NCBI GenBank assembly: GCA_016712595.1
Contig: JADJQT010000002.1
Location: 682,001 to 746,000 of the forward strand
DNA: 64,000 nucleotides
Origin: Rhodospirillales bacterium
Lineage (GTDB): Bacteria; Pseudomonadota; Alphaproteobacteria; Rhodospirillales; Defluviicoccaceae
Reading direction: 5' to 3'
The notes beneath the pieces are model-generated. The model saw only the letters and a list, made by a program, of their open reading frames with translations, had not been told where the DNA came from and searched no databases. Of this stretch, positions 1 through 7,188 are shown piece by piece (position 1 is the stretch's first letter; every line of letters begins with the position of its first letter). Both the position numbers and the translations under genes were made by a program.

Positions 1-540
1 GGTCATTCCCGCCTGCTTCCACAGCGCTTCGATACGGGCGACGGCGGTGGCGTCCGTGCCGGCGGGGGGGGTCAACAGACAGTAGCGCCCTGCGAACAGC
101 TCGGCGAATCCGGCCTCCGGCCCCGAGTGCTCGGTGCCGGCGATCGGATGGCCGGGGACGAAATGCACGCCCTCGGGAATATGCGGGCCGACATCGGCGA
201 TGACGCTTTCCTTGGCCGAGCCGACATCGGTGACGATCGCCCCCGGCCGAAGGCCCGGTGCGATCGCCTTAGCGATCGCGGCGTAGGCGCCGAGGGGGGC
301 GCACAGGACGACAAGATCGGCGCCGTCAACGCAGGCACGCGGGTCGGTTGTGGTGGAATCGGCGATGCCGAGTGCGCGCGCGGTATCCAGCGTCGCGTGC
401 GTCCGCGCGCACACGGCGATGTGATCGGCGAGCGCGTCGCGGCGCACGACATGGGCGAGCGACGAGCCAATGAGGCCGATGCCGATCAGGGCGATTCGTT
501 CAAAGTGCGGGGTGACGAGGGTCACGTCTGCGTCGCTCAC
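1..540 (-). CDS. tyrA: Prephenate/arogenate dehydrogenase, C-terminus cut by window edge
   Basis: NAD(P)-dependent oxidative decarboxylation of prephenate or arogenate on the route to tyrosine, in the cytoplasm. The 180 visible codons show an N-terminal Rossmann fold with the dinucleotide-binding motif GIGLIGSS (about residues 20-27), the segment TDVGSAKESV, and the family signature GHPIAGTEHSG (about residues 129-139). The start is GTG at 540, which overlaps the hisC stop codon as GTGA, so translation is probably coupled to hisC. It is the third gene of the minus-strand operon chorismate mutase-hisC-tyrA. The catalytic C-terminal part lies outside the window, so prephenate versus arogenate preference cannot be judged. 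Confidence 0.95.
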   Translation of the reverse strand, partial: MSDADVTLVTPHFERIALIGIGLIGSSLAHVVRRDALADHIAVCARTHATLDTARALGIADSTTTDPRACVDGADLVVLCAPLGAYAAIAKAIAPGLRPGAIVTDVGSAKESVIADVGPHIPEGVHFVPGHPIAGTEHSGPEAGFAELFAGRYCLLTPPAGTDATAVARIEALWKQAGMT

Positions 541-1637
541 GCGCTGCCGCCAAGGAAATCAGTTATAGCGGCAACACAGGCGCGCATGTCGTCCTCCAAT
601 CCGATGGTAATGCGCAGGCAATCCGGCAGTCGATATGACGTCATGCGTCGGACGATGATGCCGCGGCGCTTGAGATAAGTATCCGCAGCGATCGCATCGC
701 GATCCGGCGAGGTCGGGAAACGAACCAGCAAGAAGTTGCAATGACTTTCCGGGACGACGAGGCCAAGATTGCGCAGGGCGTCCGCCGTCCACGCCCGCCA
801 TTGGTGATTGTGCTCGCGTGCGCGTTCGACAAAAGCCTGGTCAGCAAGGGCAGCAATGCCCGCCGCTTGCGCCAGGCTCGGCACGTTGAAGGGATTGCGC
901 AACCGGTTGAGGACATCGATGACCGCCGGGGGGCCATACGCCCAGCCGAGGCGCGCGCCGCCCAGACCATAGATCTTGGAGAATGTCCGGGTAACGACAA
1001 CGTTGGCGAAGTCGTCGACGAGGTCGATCCCGGTCTCATAGTCGCTCGCCGCGACGTACTCGGCATAGGCGGCGTCGACCACCAGCAGCACAGCCGGTGG
1101 CAGGCCCTCGCGTAGTCGTCGCATCTCGCTCGCGGGCAGGTAGGTGCCGGTCGGATTATTCGGATTGGCGATGTAGACGATGCGCGTCGCCGGCGTCGCC
1201 GCCGCCAGCAGCGCGTCAACATCCGCCCGCAGATCGCGTTCGGGCACGGCGATCGGCGTTGCCCCGGCTCCCTGGGCCGCGATCGGATAAATCAAGAAAC
1301 CATGGACGGTGTACAGCACTTCGTCGCCTGGGCCGGCATAGGCGCGCGCGAGCAGCGTCAGCAGCTCATCCGAACCGGCACCGCATACGATACGCTCGGC
1401 GTCGAGCGCGAACGCGGCGGCGAGCGCCCGGCGCAGCGCGTGGCAGCCGCCGTCGGGATAACGATGCGCGGTCAGTGCCGCCGCGTGCATCGCTTCGACG
1501 GCCTTTGGGCTAGGTCCGAATGCCCCCTCGTTCGAGGCGAGTTTGGTGATGCGGTTGACCCCGGGAACGGTCGACTCCCCGCCGACGTAAGGGGCGATAT
1601 CAAGGATCCCCGGTCGGGGAGTCGGAAATACCGTCAA
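537..1637 (-). CDS. hisC: Histidinol-phosphate aminotransferase
   Basis: PLP-dependent class I/II aminotransferase of 366 residues, the usual family length. It exchanges imidazole-acetol phosphate and histidinol phosphate in histidine synthesis. In many alphaproteobacteria the copy beside tyrA also serves aromatic amino acid transamination. The N-terminus has the substrate-loop motif KLASNEGAFGPSP. The PLP lysine sits in TRTFSKIYGLGGARLGW, and YIANPNNPTGTY is the cofactor-binding segment. The start overlaps the stop of the chorismate mutase gene by 4 nt, and its own stop overlaps tyrA. This context makes a role in Phe/Tyr synthesis at least as likely as one in His synthesis. Confidence 0.95.
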   Translation of the reverse strand: MTVFPTPRPGILDIAPYVGGESTVPGVNRITKLASNEGAFGPSPKAVEAMHAAALTAHRYPDGGCHALRRALAAAFALDAERIVCGAGSDELLTLLARAYAGPGDEVLYTVHGFLIYPIAAQGAGATPIAVPERDLRADVDALLAAATPATRIVYIANPNNPTGTYLPASEMRRLREGLPPAVLLVVDAAYAEYVAASDYETGIDLVDDFANVVVTRTFSKIYGLGGARLGWAYGPPAVIDVLNRLRNPFNVPSLAQAAGIAALADQAFVERAREHNHQWRAWTADALRNLGLVVPESHCNFLLVRFPTSPDRDAIAADTYLKRRGIIVRRMTSYRLPDCLRITIGLEDDMRACVAAITDFLGGSA

Positions 1638-2629
1638 GCAGATGAATCCTCACTCTTCGGCTGTCTGGCCGGCAGCGCCGGCTGCGGCGCCGCTGCCGGT
1701 GCCGGCCCCAGAACGTCCGGCGGGATGGGCAGGGCGTAGCCGCCAATCGGCTGGAGCCGCTTGAGCGGCTTGCCGATGGTACGGCGCAGGATGTCGAGGC
1801 GCGCGTCGTCGGTGGCGAGCGAGCCGTCAACCTCGCTCAGGTAGAGCCACGACTGTGGTTGACCCTCGTCTCGCCAGACGGTGGCAAACGTCGAGGTCAG
1901 GCCGGCCTCCTGCAGCGCCTGGGTGAATTGGTTGAGGCCCAGCCGCTCTTCGGTTTCGGCGACGAGGTACGACCGGTCGCGTCCGGTGGGTACGACGGAA
2001 ACCGGGCAGATCGCCAGCGCTTCCGCTCCGGTTCGCCGACCGGCGCCGAAGTCGACGAACGGCAGGCGGGCGATGATTCTCGGCGCCTCCGGGTGACTGG
2101 TCACGATATGACGCCACCAGGGGTCGGTATCGTCGAGGCGTGGCATCGGCAGCACGCCGACGATCGCGTCCTGCCGGTGGACTGCCTCGATGACTGAACG
2201 CACGGATGTGTGGCGCGTCACCGGCGTGCAAGGTCCGAAGTGATCGCGCGCCAAGTCCCAGTAGCCGGTTTCGTTCGCCGGAGTGTAGACGGCGACGGAG
2301 AACGGTCCCTCGAACGACAGTGTCGCGCAGATCAGCACCCGCCAGATTGCGACGAGATCGCGCTTAGGAAACGCACCGCTGTGACGCTTGACCAGGCGAT
2401 AGAGAATCTCCGCCTCGCGGGAGGGCTGAATTTTCACCCGCCAGTCATGCTTGATTACTCGGACCTCGCTGACCAGCTGTGTACGACGGATCAGGAGGTC
2501 CTGGATGGCGTCATCGATGGAGTCGATCTCGCTCCGGACTTCCGCGAGGGTTCGTTCGCTGCTCATCCTGGCTTTCGGCGCGGGGGTATTGGGCAAAAGG
2601 GCTGACGCTATCGACGTCTCCCCACTCAT
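1634..2629 (-). CDS. Chorismate mutase with C-terminal prephenate-dehydratase-like region
   Basis: The N-terminal part carries an AroQ-type helical chorismate mutase domain (TLAEVRSEIDSIDDAIQDLL, then IKHD and REAEILYR), which converts chorismate to prephenate. The remaining ~200 residues look like the periplasmic-binding-like fold and ACT-like tail of prephenate dehydratase, but I do not see the Thr-Arg-Phe catalytic motif. Dehydratase activity is therefore doubtful. It is first in the operon with hisC and tyrA and overlaps hisC by 4 nt. The reading frame runs open back to 2710. Starts at ATG 2629 or ATG 2566 are both possible and neither has a convincing Shine-Dalgarno. A start near 2710 would leave almost no room for the metX promoter. 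Confidence 0.82.
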   Translation of the reverse strand: MSGETSIASALLPNTPAPKARMSSERTLAEVRSEIDSIDDAIQDLLIRRTQLVSEVRVIKHDWRVKIQPSREAEILYRLVKRHSGAFPKRDLVAIWRVLICATLSFEGPFSVAVYTPANETGYWDLARDHFGPCTPVTRHTSVRSVIEAVHRQDAIVGVLPMPRLDDTDPWWRHIVTSHPEAPRIIARLPFVDFGAGRRTGAEALAICPVSVVPTGRDRSYLVAETEERLGLNQFTQALQEAGLTSTFATVWRDEGQPQSWLYLSEVDGSLATDDARLDILRRTIGKPLKRLQPIGGYALPIPPDVLGPAPAAAPQPALPARQPKSEDSSA

Positions 2630-2716
2630 AATGATACGATTGGACGAAAGCAAAGAAAACGTTGCCGCCAAACTCGCCGCGGCGTTGCATCCATCGGAAG
2701 GTCTTCTCATTCATCG

Positions 2717-3907
2717 ATGATCAGTTACACCGGATTACGCCTTCACGGTCCGGGTGAGGCATTCGCGTTGCCCGGTCACCGCGTTATCCTCGGCACGGAC
2801 CGGCCGCTGCGGCTCGATTCCGGCGCGGAGCTGCGTGCCTTCCCGCTCGCCTATCAAGCCTACGGGCGGCTCAATGCCGGGCGAACGAACGCCGTGCTCG
2901 TCTGTCACGCGCTCACCGGCGATCATTTCGTCGCCGAGCCGCATCCGCTGACCGGCAAGCCCGGCTGGTGGTCGGACATGGTCGGTGCGGGCCGGACGAT
3001 TGATACCGACCGGTATTTCGTGATCTGCGTCAACGTGCTTGGCGGCTGCATGGGCTCCGCCGGTCCCAGTGAGGTCAATCCCGAGACCGGCGAAATCTGG
3101 GGGCTGTCGTTTCCCGTCGTCACCATTGCCGACATGGTACGGGCGCAGGCGATGCTGCTCGATCACCTCGGCATCGAGCGGCTGTTCGCCGTCATCGGCG
3201 GATCGATGGGCGGCATGCAGGTGCTCGAATGGGCGTCACTTTATCCCAAGCGGCTGTTCGCGGCGGTGCCGATCGCGACCGCGGCCCATCACTCCGCCCA
3301 GAATATTGCCTTCCACGAGGTTGGACGGCAGGCGGTGATGGCTGATCCCGACTGGCAGCAGGGCGAGTATTGGCGGCATGGCCGCAAACCGGTCGCGGGT
3401 CTCGCCGTCGCCCGCATGGCGGCGCACATCACCTATCTGTCTGAAACCAAACTGCATGAGAAGTTTGGACGCAAGTTGCAGGACCGAGAGAACATCAAGT
3501 ACGGCTTCGACGCGGATTTCCAGGTCGAGAGCTATTTGCGACATCAAGGGCAGTCGTTCGTCGAGCGCTTTGACGCAAATTCGTATTTGTTCATTACGCG
3601 GGCGATGGACTACTTTGATATTGCCGCGCGGCATGGCGGCGTTCTAGCGAACGCTTTCCGTGAAACAACGGTACGATTTTGCGTTCTGTCGTTTACCTCG
3701 GATTGGCTCTACCCGACGATCGAGAGCCGGCGGATTGTCCACGCACTGAATGCCGTTGCCGCCAACGTCAGCTATGCCGAAATCGTCTCCAACAGCGGTC
3801 ACGACGCATTCCTGCTCGACGAGCCGGACTTTCGTCGGGTCCTCGCCGGTTTTCTCAACGGCGCGGCGCAACACTGCGGCCTTGCGCCGACGTCGAGCGC
3901 CGCCTGA
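2717..3907 (+). CDS. metX: Homoserine O-acetyltransferase
   Basis: Acetylates (or, in some MetX enzymes, succinylates) homoserine as the committed step to methionine; cytoplasmic. The protein has 396 residues and an alpha/beta-hydrolase fold. The nucleophile elbow GGSMGGMQ lies near residue 163, the acid in FTSDWLYP near residue 328 and the base in NSGHDAF near residue 361, giving a complete Ser-Asp-His triad. HALTGDHF and GGCMGSAGP are family-typical. The stop overlaps the start of metW (TGATG), the standard metX-metW arrangement. It is transcribed divergently from the chorismate mutase operon. I looked for a SAM-II-like leader upstream and could not recognise one. Confidence 0.96.
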   Translation: MISYTGLRLHGPGEAFALPGHRVILGTDRPLRLDSGAELRAFPLAYQAYGRLNAGRTNAVLVCHALTGDHFVAEPHPLTGKPGWWSDMVGAGRTIDTDRYFVICVNVLGGCMGSAGPSEVNPETGEIWGLSFPVVTIADMVRAQAMLLDHLGIERLFAVIGGSMGGMQVLEWASLYPKRLFAAVPIATAAHHSAQNIAFHEVGRQAVMADPDWQQGEYWRHGRKPVAGLAVARMAAHITYLSETKLHEKFGRKLQDRENIKYGFDADFQVESYLRHQGQSFVERFDANSYLFITRAMDYFDIAARHGGVLANAFRETTVRFCVLSFTSDWLYPTIESRRIVHALNAVAANVSYAEIVSNSGHDAFLLDEPDFRRVLAGFLNGAAQHCGLAPTSSAA

Positions 3908-4557
3908 TGGAGCAATCTTCGGCCATCCGAGTCGATCTGCAACTGATCGCCGATATGATCGATCCAGGCGCGCGCGTGCTCGACGTCGGTTGCGGCGACG
4001 GCGCGCTGCTCGACTACCTAGTGCAGTTCAAGCAGGTCGACGGTCGCGGAATCGAGCTTTCCAGCGACGGCGTCAACGCCTGCGTCAGTGCCGGACTGTC
4101 GGTTATCCAGGGTGACGCGGATACCGATCTGTTCGACTACCCCGATCAGGCATTCGATTATGTCGTGCTCAGCCAGACGCTTCAGGCCATGCGCGCGCCG
4201 AAAATGATGCTTCAGCAGCTTTTGCGAATTGGCAATCGGGCGATCGTCTCGATGCCGAATTTCGCTCACTGGAGGCTGCGCTGGCAGTTGCTCACCCGCG
4301 GCCGCATGCCGTCGAGCGGTGTGTTGCCTCACGCCTGGTACGATAGCCCCAACATCCACCTCTGCTCGATCCGCGATTTCGTCGTCGTCTGCAAGGACCT
4401 CGGTGCGCGTATCGAACGCGGCCTCTTCCTCGATCAGACCGGCACGCCGAGACGGCTGGGCTCAGGGCTTGTGCTCGCCAACCTGCTGGGCGAACAGGCG
4501 GTGTTCCTGCTTTGCCGCGATGAGTCTGCGCACCGTCCGTCGCGCGTCATCGGATAG
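3907..4557 (+). CDS. metW: Methionine biosynthesis protein MetW
   Basis: Class I methyltransferase-fold protein of 216 residues, found next to metX across proteobacteria. Its role is to support MetX activity in methionine synthesis, probably as a complex partner. The SAM-binding-like motif VLDVGCGDG is near residue 25. The family-typical block VSMPNFAHWRLRW is followed by LPHAWYDSPNIHLCSI. The ATG overlaps the metX stop by one base (TGATG), implying translational coupling. The next gene runs towards it on the other strand. Confidence 0.95.
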   Translation: MEQSSAIRVDLQLIADMIDPGARVLDVGCGDGALLDYLVQFKQVDGRGIELSSDGVNACVSAGLSVIQGDADTDLFDYPDQAFDYVVLSQTLQAMRAPKMMLQQLLRIGNRAIVSMPNFAHWRLRWQLLTRGRMPSSGVLPHAWYDSPNIHLCSIRDFVVVCKDLGARIERGLFLDQTGTPRRLGSGLVLANLLGEQAVFLLCRDESAHRPSRVIG

Positions 4558-4639
4558 ATCGACGCAGTTCCTCGCCGCGGTGGGGTTGGGGACGACGGCC
4601 GCGGTTGGCGGGGCCCGCTCGATGGAGATCCGGGGCCGA

Positions 4640-5353
4640 TCAGGGCGCCGCGATCGGGGCGTAGGCGCGCGATCGGGGCGCCGTCGCCAACAGTTCGCCC
4701 GCATAGATCTGCTTGCTGGCCTCGACGACGAAGGTCCCGGCGAAGGAGGGGAACCAGCGCAACCCAATCTCTTCCCAGGCCCCGGCGGACGAGATCAGCA
4801 TGCGCGAGGCGATGGGTGGCACGAACAGAGCTGCCGTCAACTGATAAGGGGTGAACAGCGAATCGCGCAGACCCCGGGAGAGCTGGCGCGGCGAATAGGG
4901 GCGTCCGTGGCCGAACGGCGTATTCTCGAAGCGGGCCCACAGTCCACGGCGGTTGGGGACGACGACGATCAGCCGGCCACCGTCGGCCAGCACCCGCCAG
5001 ATCTCGCGCATCATCGGCTGCGTCCATTCGGCGCATTCGAGGGCGTGTACCAGCAGGATCCGGTCGAACGCTCGATCCGGAAGCGGCAAGGCGGTTTCGT
5101 CCGCGAGCGCCGTCAGGTTCGGCCCATCGATCGGCCAGGGCAGGACGCCCTGTGCCGCCGGCATCATTGCCACAACCCTTTGTGCCTCGGCACGAAAGAC
5201 GCCGAGAAACGGCGAGGTGTAGCCGAGGCCAAGGATGCCGAGACCGCGAACGTCGGGCCAGAGCGCGCGAACGCGCCGGCCGATCATCCGTCGCGCCACG
5301 CGTCCGAGCGAAGATGCATAAAAATCCCGGAGATCAACCGCATCCGACCACAT
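4640..5353 (-). CDS. SAM-dependent methyltransferase (Methyltransf_11 type), substrate unknown
   Basis: A 237-residue cytoplasmic protein with a class I methyltransferase fold. ILGLGYTSPFL near residues 40-50 is the glycine-rich SAM loop, although it lacks the usual acidic residue before it. LPLPDRAFDRILLVHALE is the typical motif II region, and REIWRVLADGGRLIVVVPNR matches the post-II strand of this family. It is divergent from gloB, a pairing I remember from other alphaproteobacteria, so a link to glyoxalase or quinone chemistry is possible but unproven. It converges on metW. The substrate cannot be inferred from sequence. Confidence 0.8.
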   Translation of the reverse strand: MWSDAVDLRDFYASSLGRVARRMIGRRVRALWPDVRGLGILGLGYTSPFLGVFRAEAQRVVAMMPAAQGVLPWPIDGPNLTALADETALPLPDRAFDRILLVHALECAEWTQPMMREIWRVLADGGRLIVVVPNRRGLWARFENTPFGHGRPYSPRQLSRGLRDSLFTPYQLTAALFVPPIASRMLISSAGAWEEIGLRWFPSFAGTFVVEASKQIYAGELLATAPRSRAYAPIAAP

Positions 5354-5440
5354 GATCCGGCCAATCTAGCGCAGCCGGTGCGGGCGGTGATAGTCTTGCA
5401 TCGGAACAAAGGGCGCTGTCGCGGGACGAGGGGCGGTGAA

Positions 5441-6217
5441 ATGGAGCAGTTGGCCAGCTTGCAAGTCGAGCAGATCCCTGTGTTAAGCGACAATTACATC
5501 TATCTCGCACGCGACGCGCAGACAGGAGCCTGTGCCGCCATTGATCCCGCCGTTGCGCCGCCGGTTCTGGCGGCGCTTGAGCGGCTCGGCTGGCAATTGT
5601 CGCACATTTTCAACACCCACCATCATCACGACCACGTCGGCGGCAATCTCGCGCTGAAGCGGGTGACCGGATGTGTCATCGTCGGCAACCGTCATGATGC
5701 GGCGCGTATTCCCGGTATCGATCTGGCCGTCGAGGAAGGGGATGAGGTCGCGCTGGGATCGTCGCGGGCACGGGTGCTCGATGTTTCCGGGCATACCCTG
5801 GGCCATATAGCCTACTGGTTCGCCGATTCTGCGGCGGTGTTTTGCGGAGATACGATGTTCTCGCTGGGTTGCGGGCGCCTGTTCGAGGGAACGCCAGCGC
5901 AAATGTGGGCGAGCCTGCTCAAACTGCGCGCGCTACCGGACGCCACTCGCGCTTTTTGCGCCCATGAATATACCGAGAGCAACGCCCGTTTCGCCTGTTC
6001 CATCGATCCGGACAACGAGGCCCTGCTCCGGCGTGCCGAGGACGTGCGCGCCTTGCGCACGCGCGGACAGCCGACGGTTCCTTCGCCCATTGCCATCGAA
6101 CGGGCGACGAACCCCTTTTTGCGCGCCGATGATCCGGGACTGCAGGCGGCGGTCGGAACCGTCGGTGACGCCGTTGCCACGTTTGCCACGATCCGCCGGC
6201 GTAAGGACGTGTTCTGA
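5441..6217 (+). CDS. gloB: Hydroxyacylglutathione hydrolase (glyoxalase II)
   Basis: Hydrolyses S-lactoylglutathione to lactate and glutathione in methylglyoxal detoxification. It is 258 residues, the normal family length. The metallo-beta-lactamase motif THHHHDHVGG (near residue 57) supplies the binuclear metal site. Further ligands are in SGHTLGH, FCGDTMF and CAHEYT, and the last of these plus the RRRKD C-terminal motif is characteristic of glyoxalase II. The start at ATG 5441 is chosen because the conserved LQVEQIPVLSDNY follows at once; the open frame extends much further upstream without homology. Confidence 0.96.
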   Translation: MEQLASLQVEQIPVLSDNYIYLARDAQTGACAAIDPAVAPPVLAALERLGWQLSHIFNTHHHHDHVGGNLALKRVTGCVIVGNRHDAARIPGIDLAVEEGDEVALGSSRARVLDVSGHTLGHIAYWFADSAAVFCGDTMFSLGCGRLFEGTPAQMWASLLKLRALPDATRAFCAHEYTESNARFACSIDPDNEALLRRAEDVRALRTRGQPTVPSPIAIERATNPFLRADDPGLQAAVGTVGDAVATFATIRRRKDVF

Positions 6218-6300
6218 GAGGTAGCCGGCGATACAGCGGTTCGTCCCTGTTGCTGCCGATCCTTCTTGCCGATCTTACGGATTCGTAAGGGACCCTTGAG

Positions 6301-6906
6301 ATGAAGCTTCGCTATTCCTCTACTTCTGCGTTCGTGCGTATGGTTACGGTGACCGCGCTGGAGACCGGCTTGAGCGATCGCATCGAACGGGTGACGACGG
6401 ACCACCGTTCCCCAAAGGCGGAGTTTCTCGGCGAAAATCCGCTCGGCAAAGTTCCGACACTGGTGACCGATGACGGCCTGTCGCTGTTCGATTCGTCGGT
6501 CATTTGCGAATATCTCGACAGCCTGCATGACGGACCCAAGCTGTTTCCGACAGACGTGCCGCAGCGTTGGCGGACGTTGCGGCTGATGGCGCTCGGTAAG
6601 GGCATTCTCGATGCTGCTACCGCCCGCTGGCTGGAATCCAGGCGCCCCGAACGAGAACAGTCGCCGGCGTGGATCGAGCGGCAGAAAAGCAAGGTCACGC
6701 GGGGGCTCGACATGCTGGAACGTGAGGTGCCACGCTTTCGCCCGCAGATTACCATTGGCCAGATTGCGGTCGGCTGCTGTCTCGGCTGGCTCGACTTCCG
6801 TTACAGCCAGGAGGACTGGCGGATTGGCCGGACAATGCTGGGCGACTGGTACAGCATGATCATGATCCGCCCGTCCATGGTCGCGACCGCGCCTGAGGAG
6901 GAATGA
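6301..6906 (+). CDS. Glutathione S-transferase family protein
   Basis: A 201-residue cytosolic GST-fold protein. The N-terminal thioredoxin-like half begins KLRYSSTSAFVRMV, has the cis-Pro segment NPLGKVPTLV, and the glutathione-binding DSSVICEYLDS with the conserved Ser. The helical C-terminal half contains ITIGQIAVGCCLGWLDFR, the usual N-capping and substrate region. It lies 84 nt downstream of gloB on the same strand, so both may contribute to glutathione-dependent detoxification. A small inverted repeat (CTTACG/CGTAAG) in the gap could be a weak transcription signal. The specific substrate is unknown. Confidence 0.9.
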   Translation: MKLRYSSTSAFVRMVTVTALETGLSDRIERVTTDHRSPKAEFLGENPLGKVPTLVTDDGLSLFDSSVICEYLDSLHDGPKLFPTDVPQRWRTLRLMALGKGILDAATARWLESRRPEREQSPAWIERQKSKVTRGLDMLEREVPRFRPQITIGQIAVGCCLGWLDFRYSQEDWRIGRTMLGDWYSMIMIRPSMVATAPEEE

Positions 6907-7188
6907 GCGCCGGATCTTGTTGCGAGGAGCGGTGTTTGAATGCGACGTGTTCGACGCTGCGGTAAGATCGCATTAGCACTTTCACGCTACGATTGGTCTC
7001 ACTGAGCGATTTAGCGGTCCTTGCGCTTTGAGCGCGAACAAAGCGGGCTGTCAGAGCGTCAGGACATCCTTAGCGTGGAGCGCGTTCATGGCAGCAAGAA
7101 AGAACGCAGGTCGGATACGCCCGGGGTTCCCCGGCCAGCGGTCGGCACCCGGTCCGCGCGGCGTTCCCCCAGCCGGAGCGCTTTACGC

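Noticed and set aside
2566..2716. SAM-II riboswitch upstream of metX
   Set aside because: I looked for its conserved pseudoknot sequence. Only an unrelated stem is visible, so it cannot be supported.
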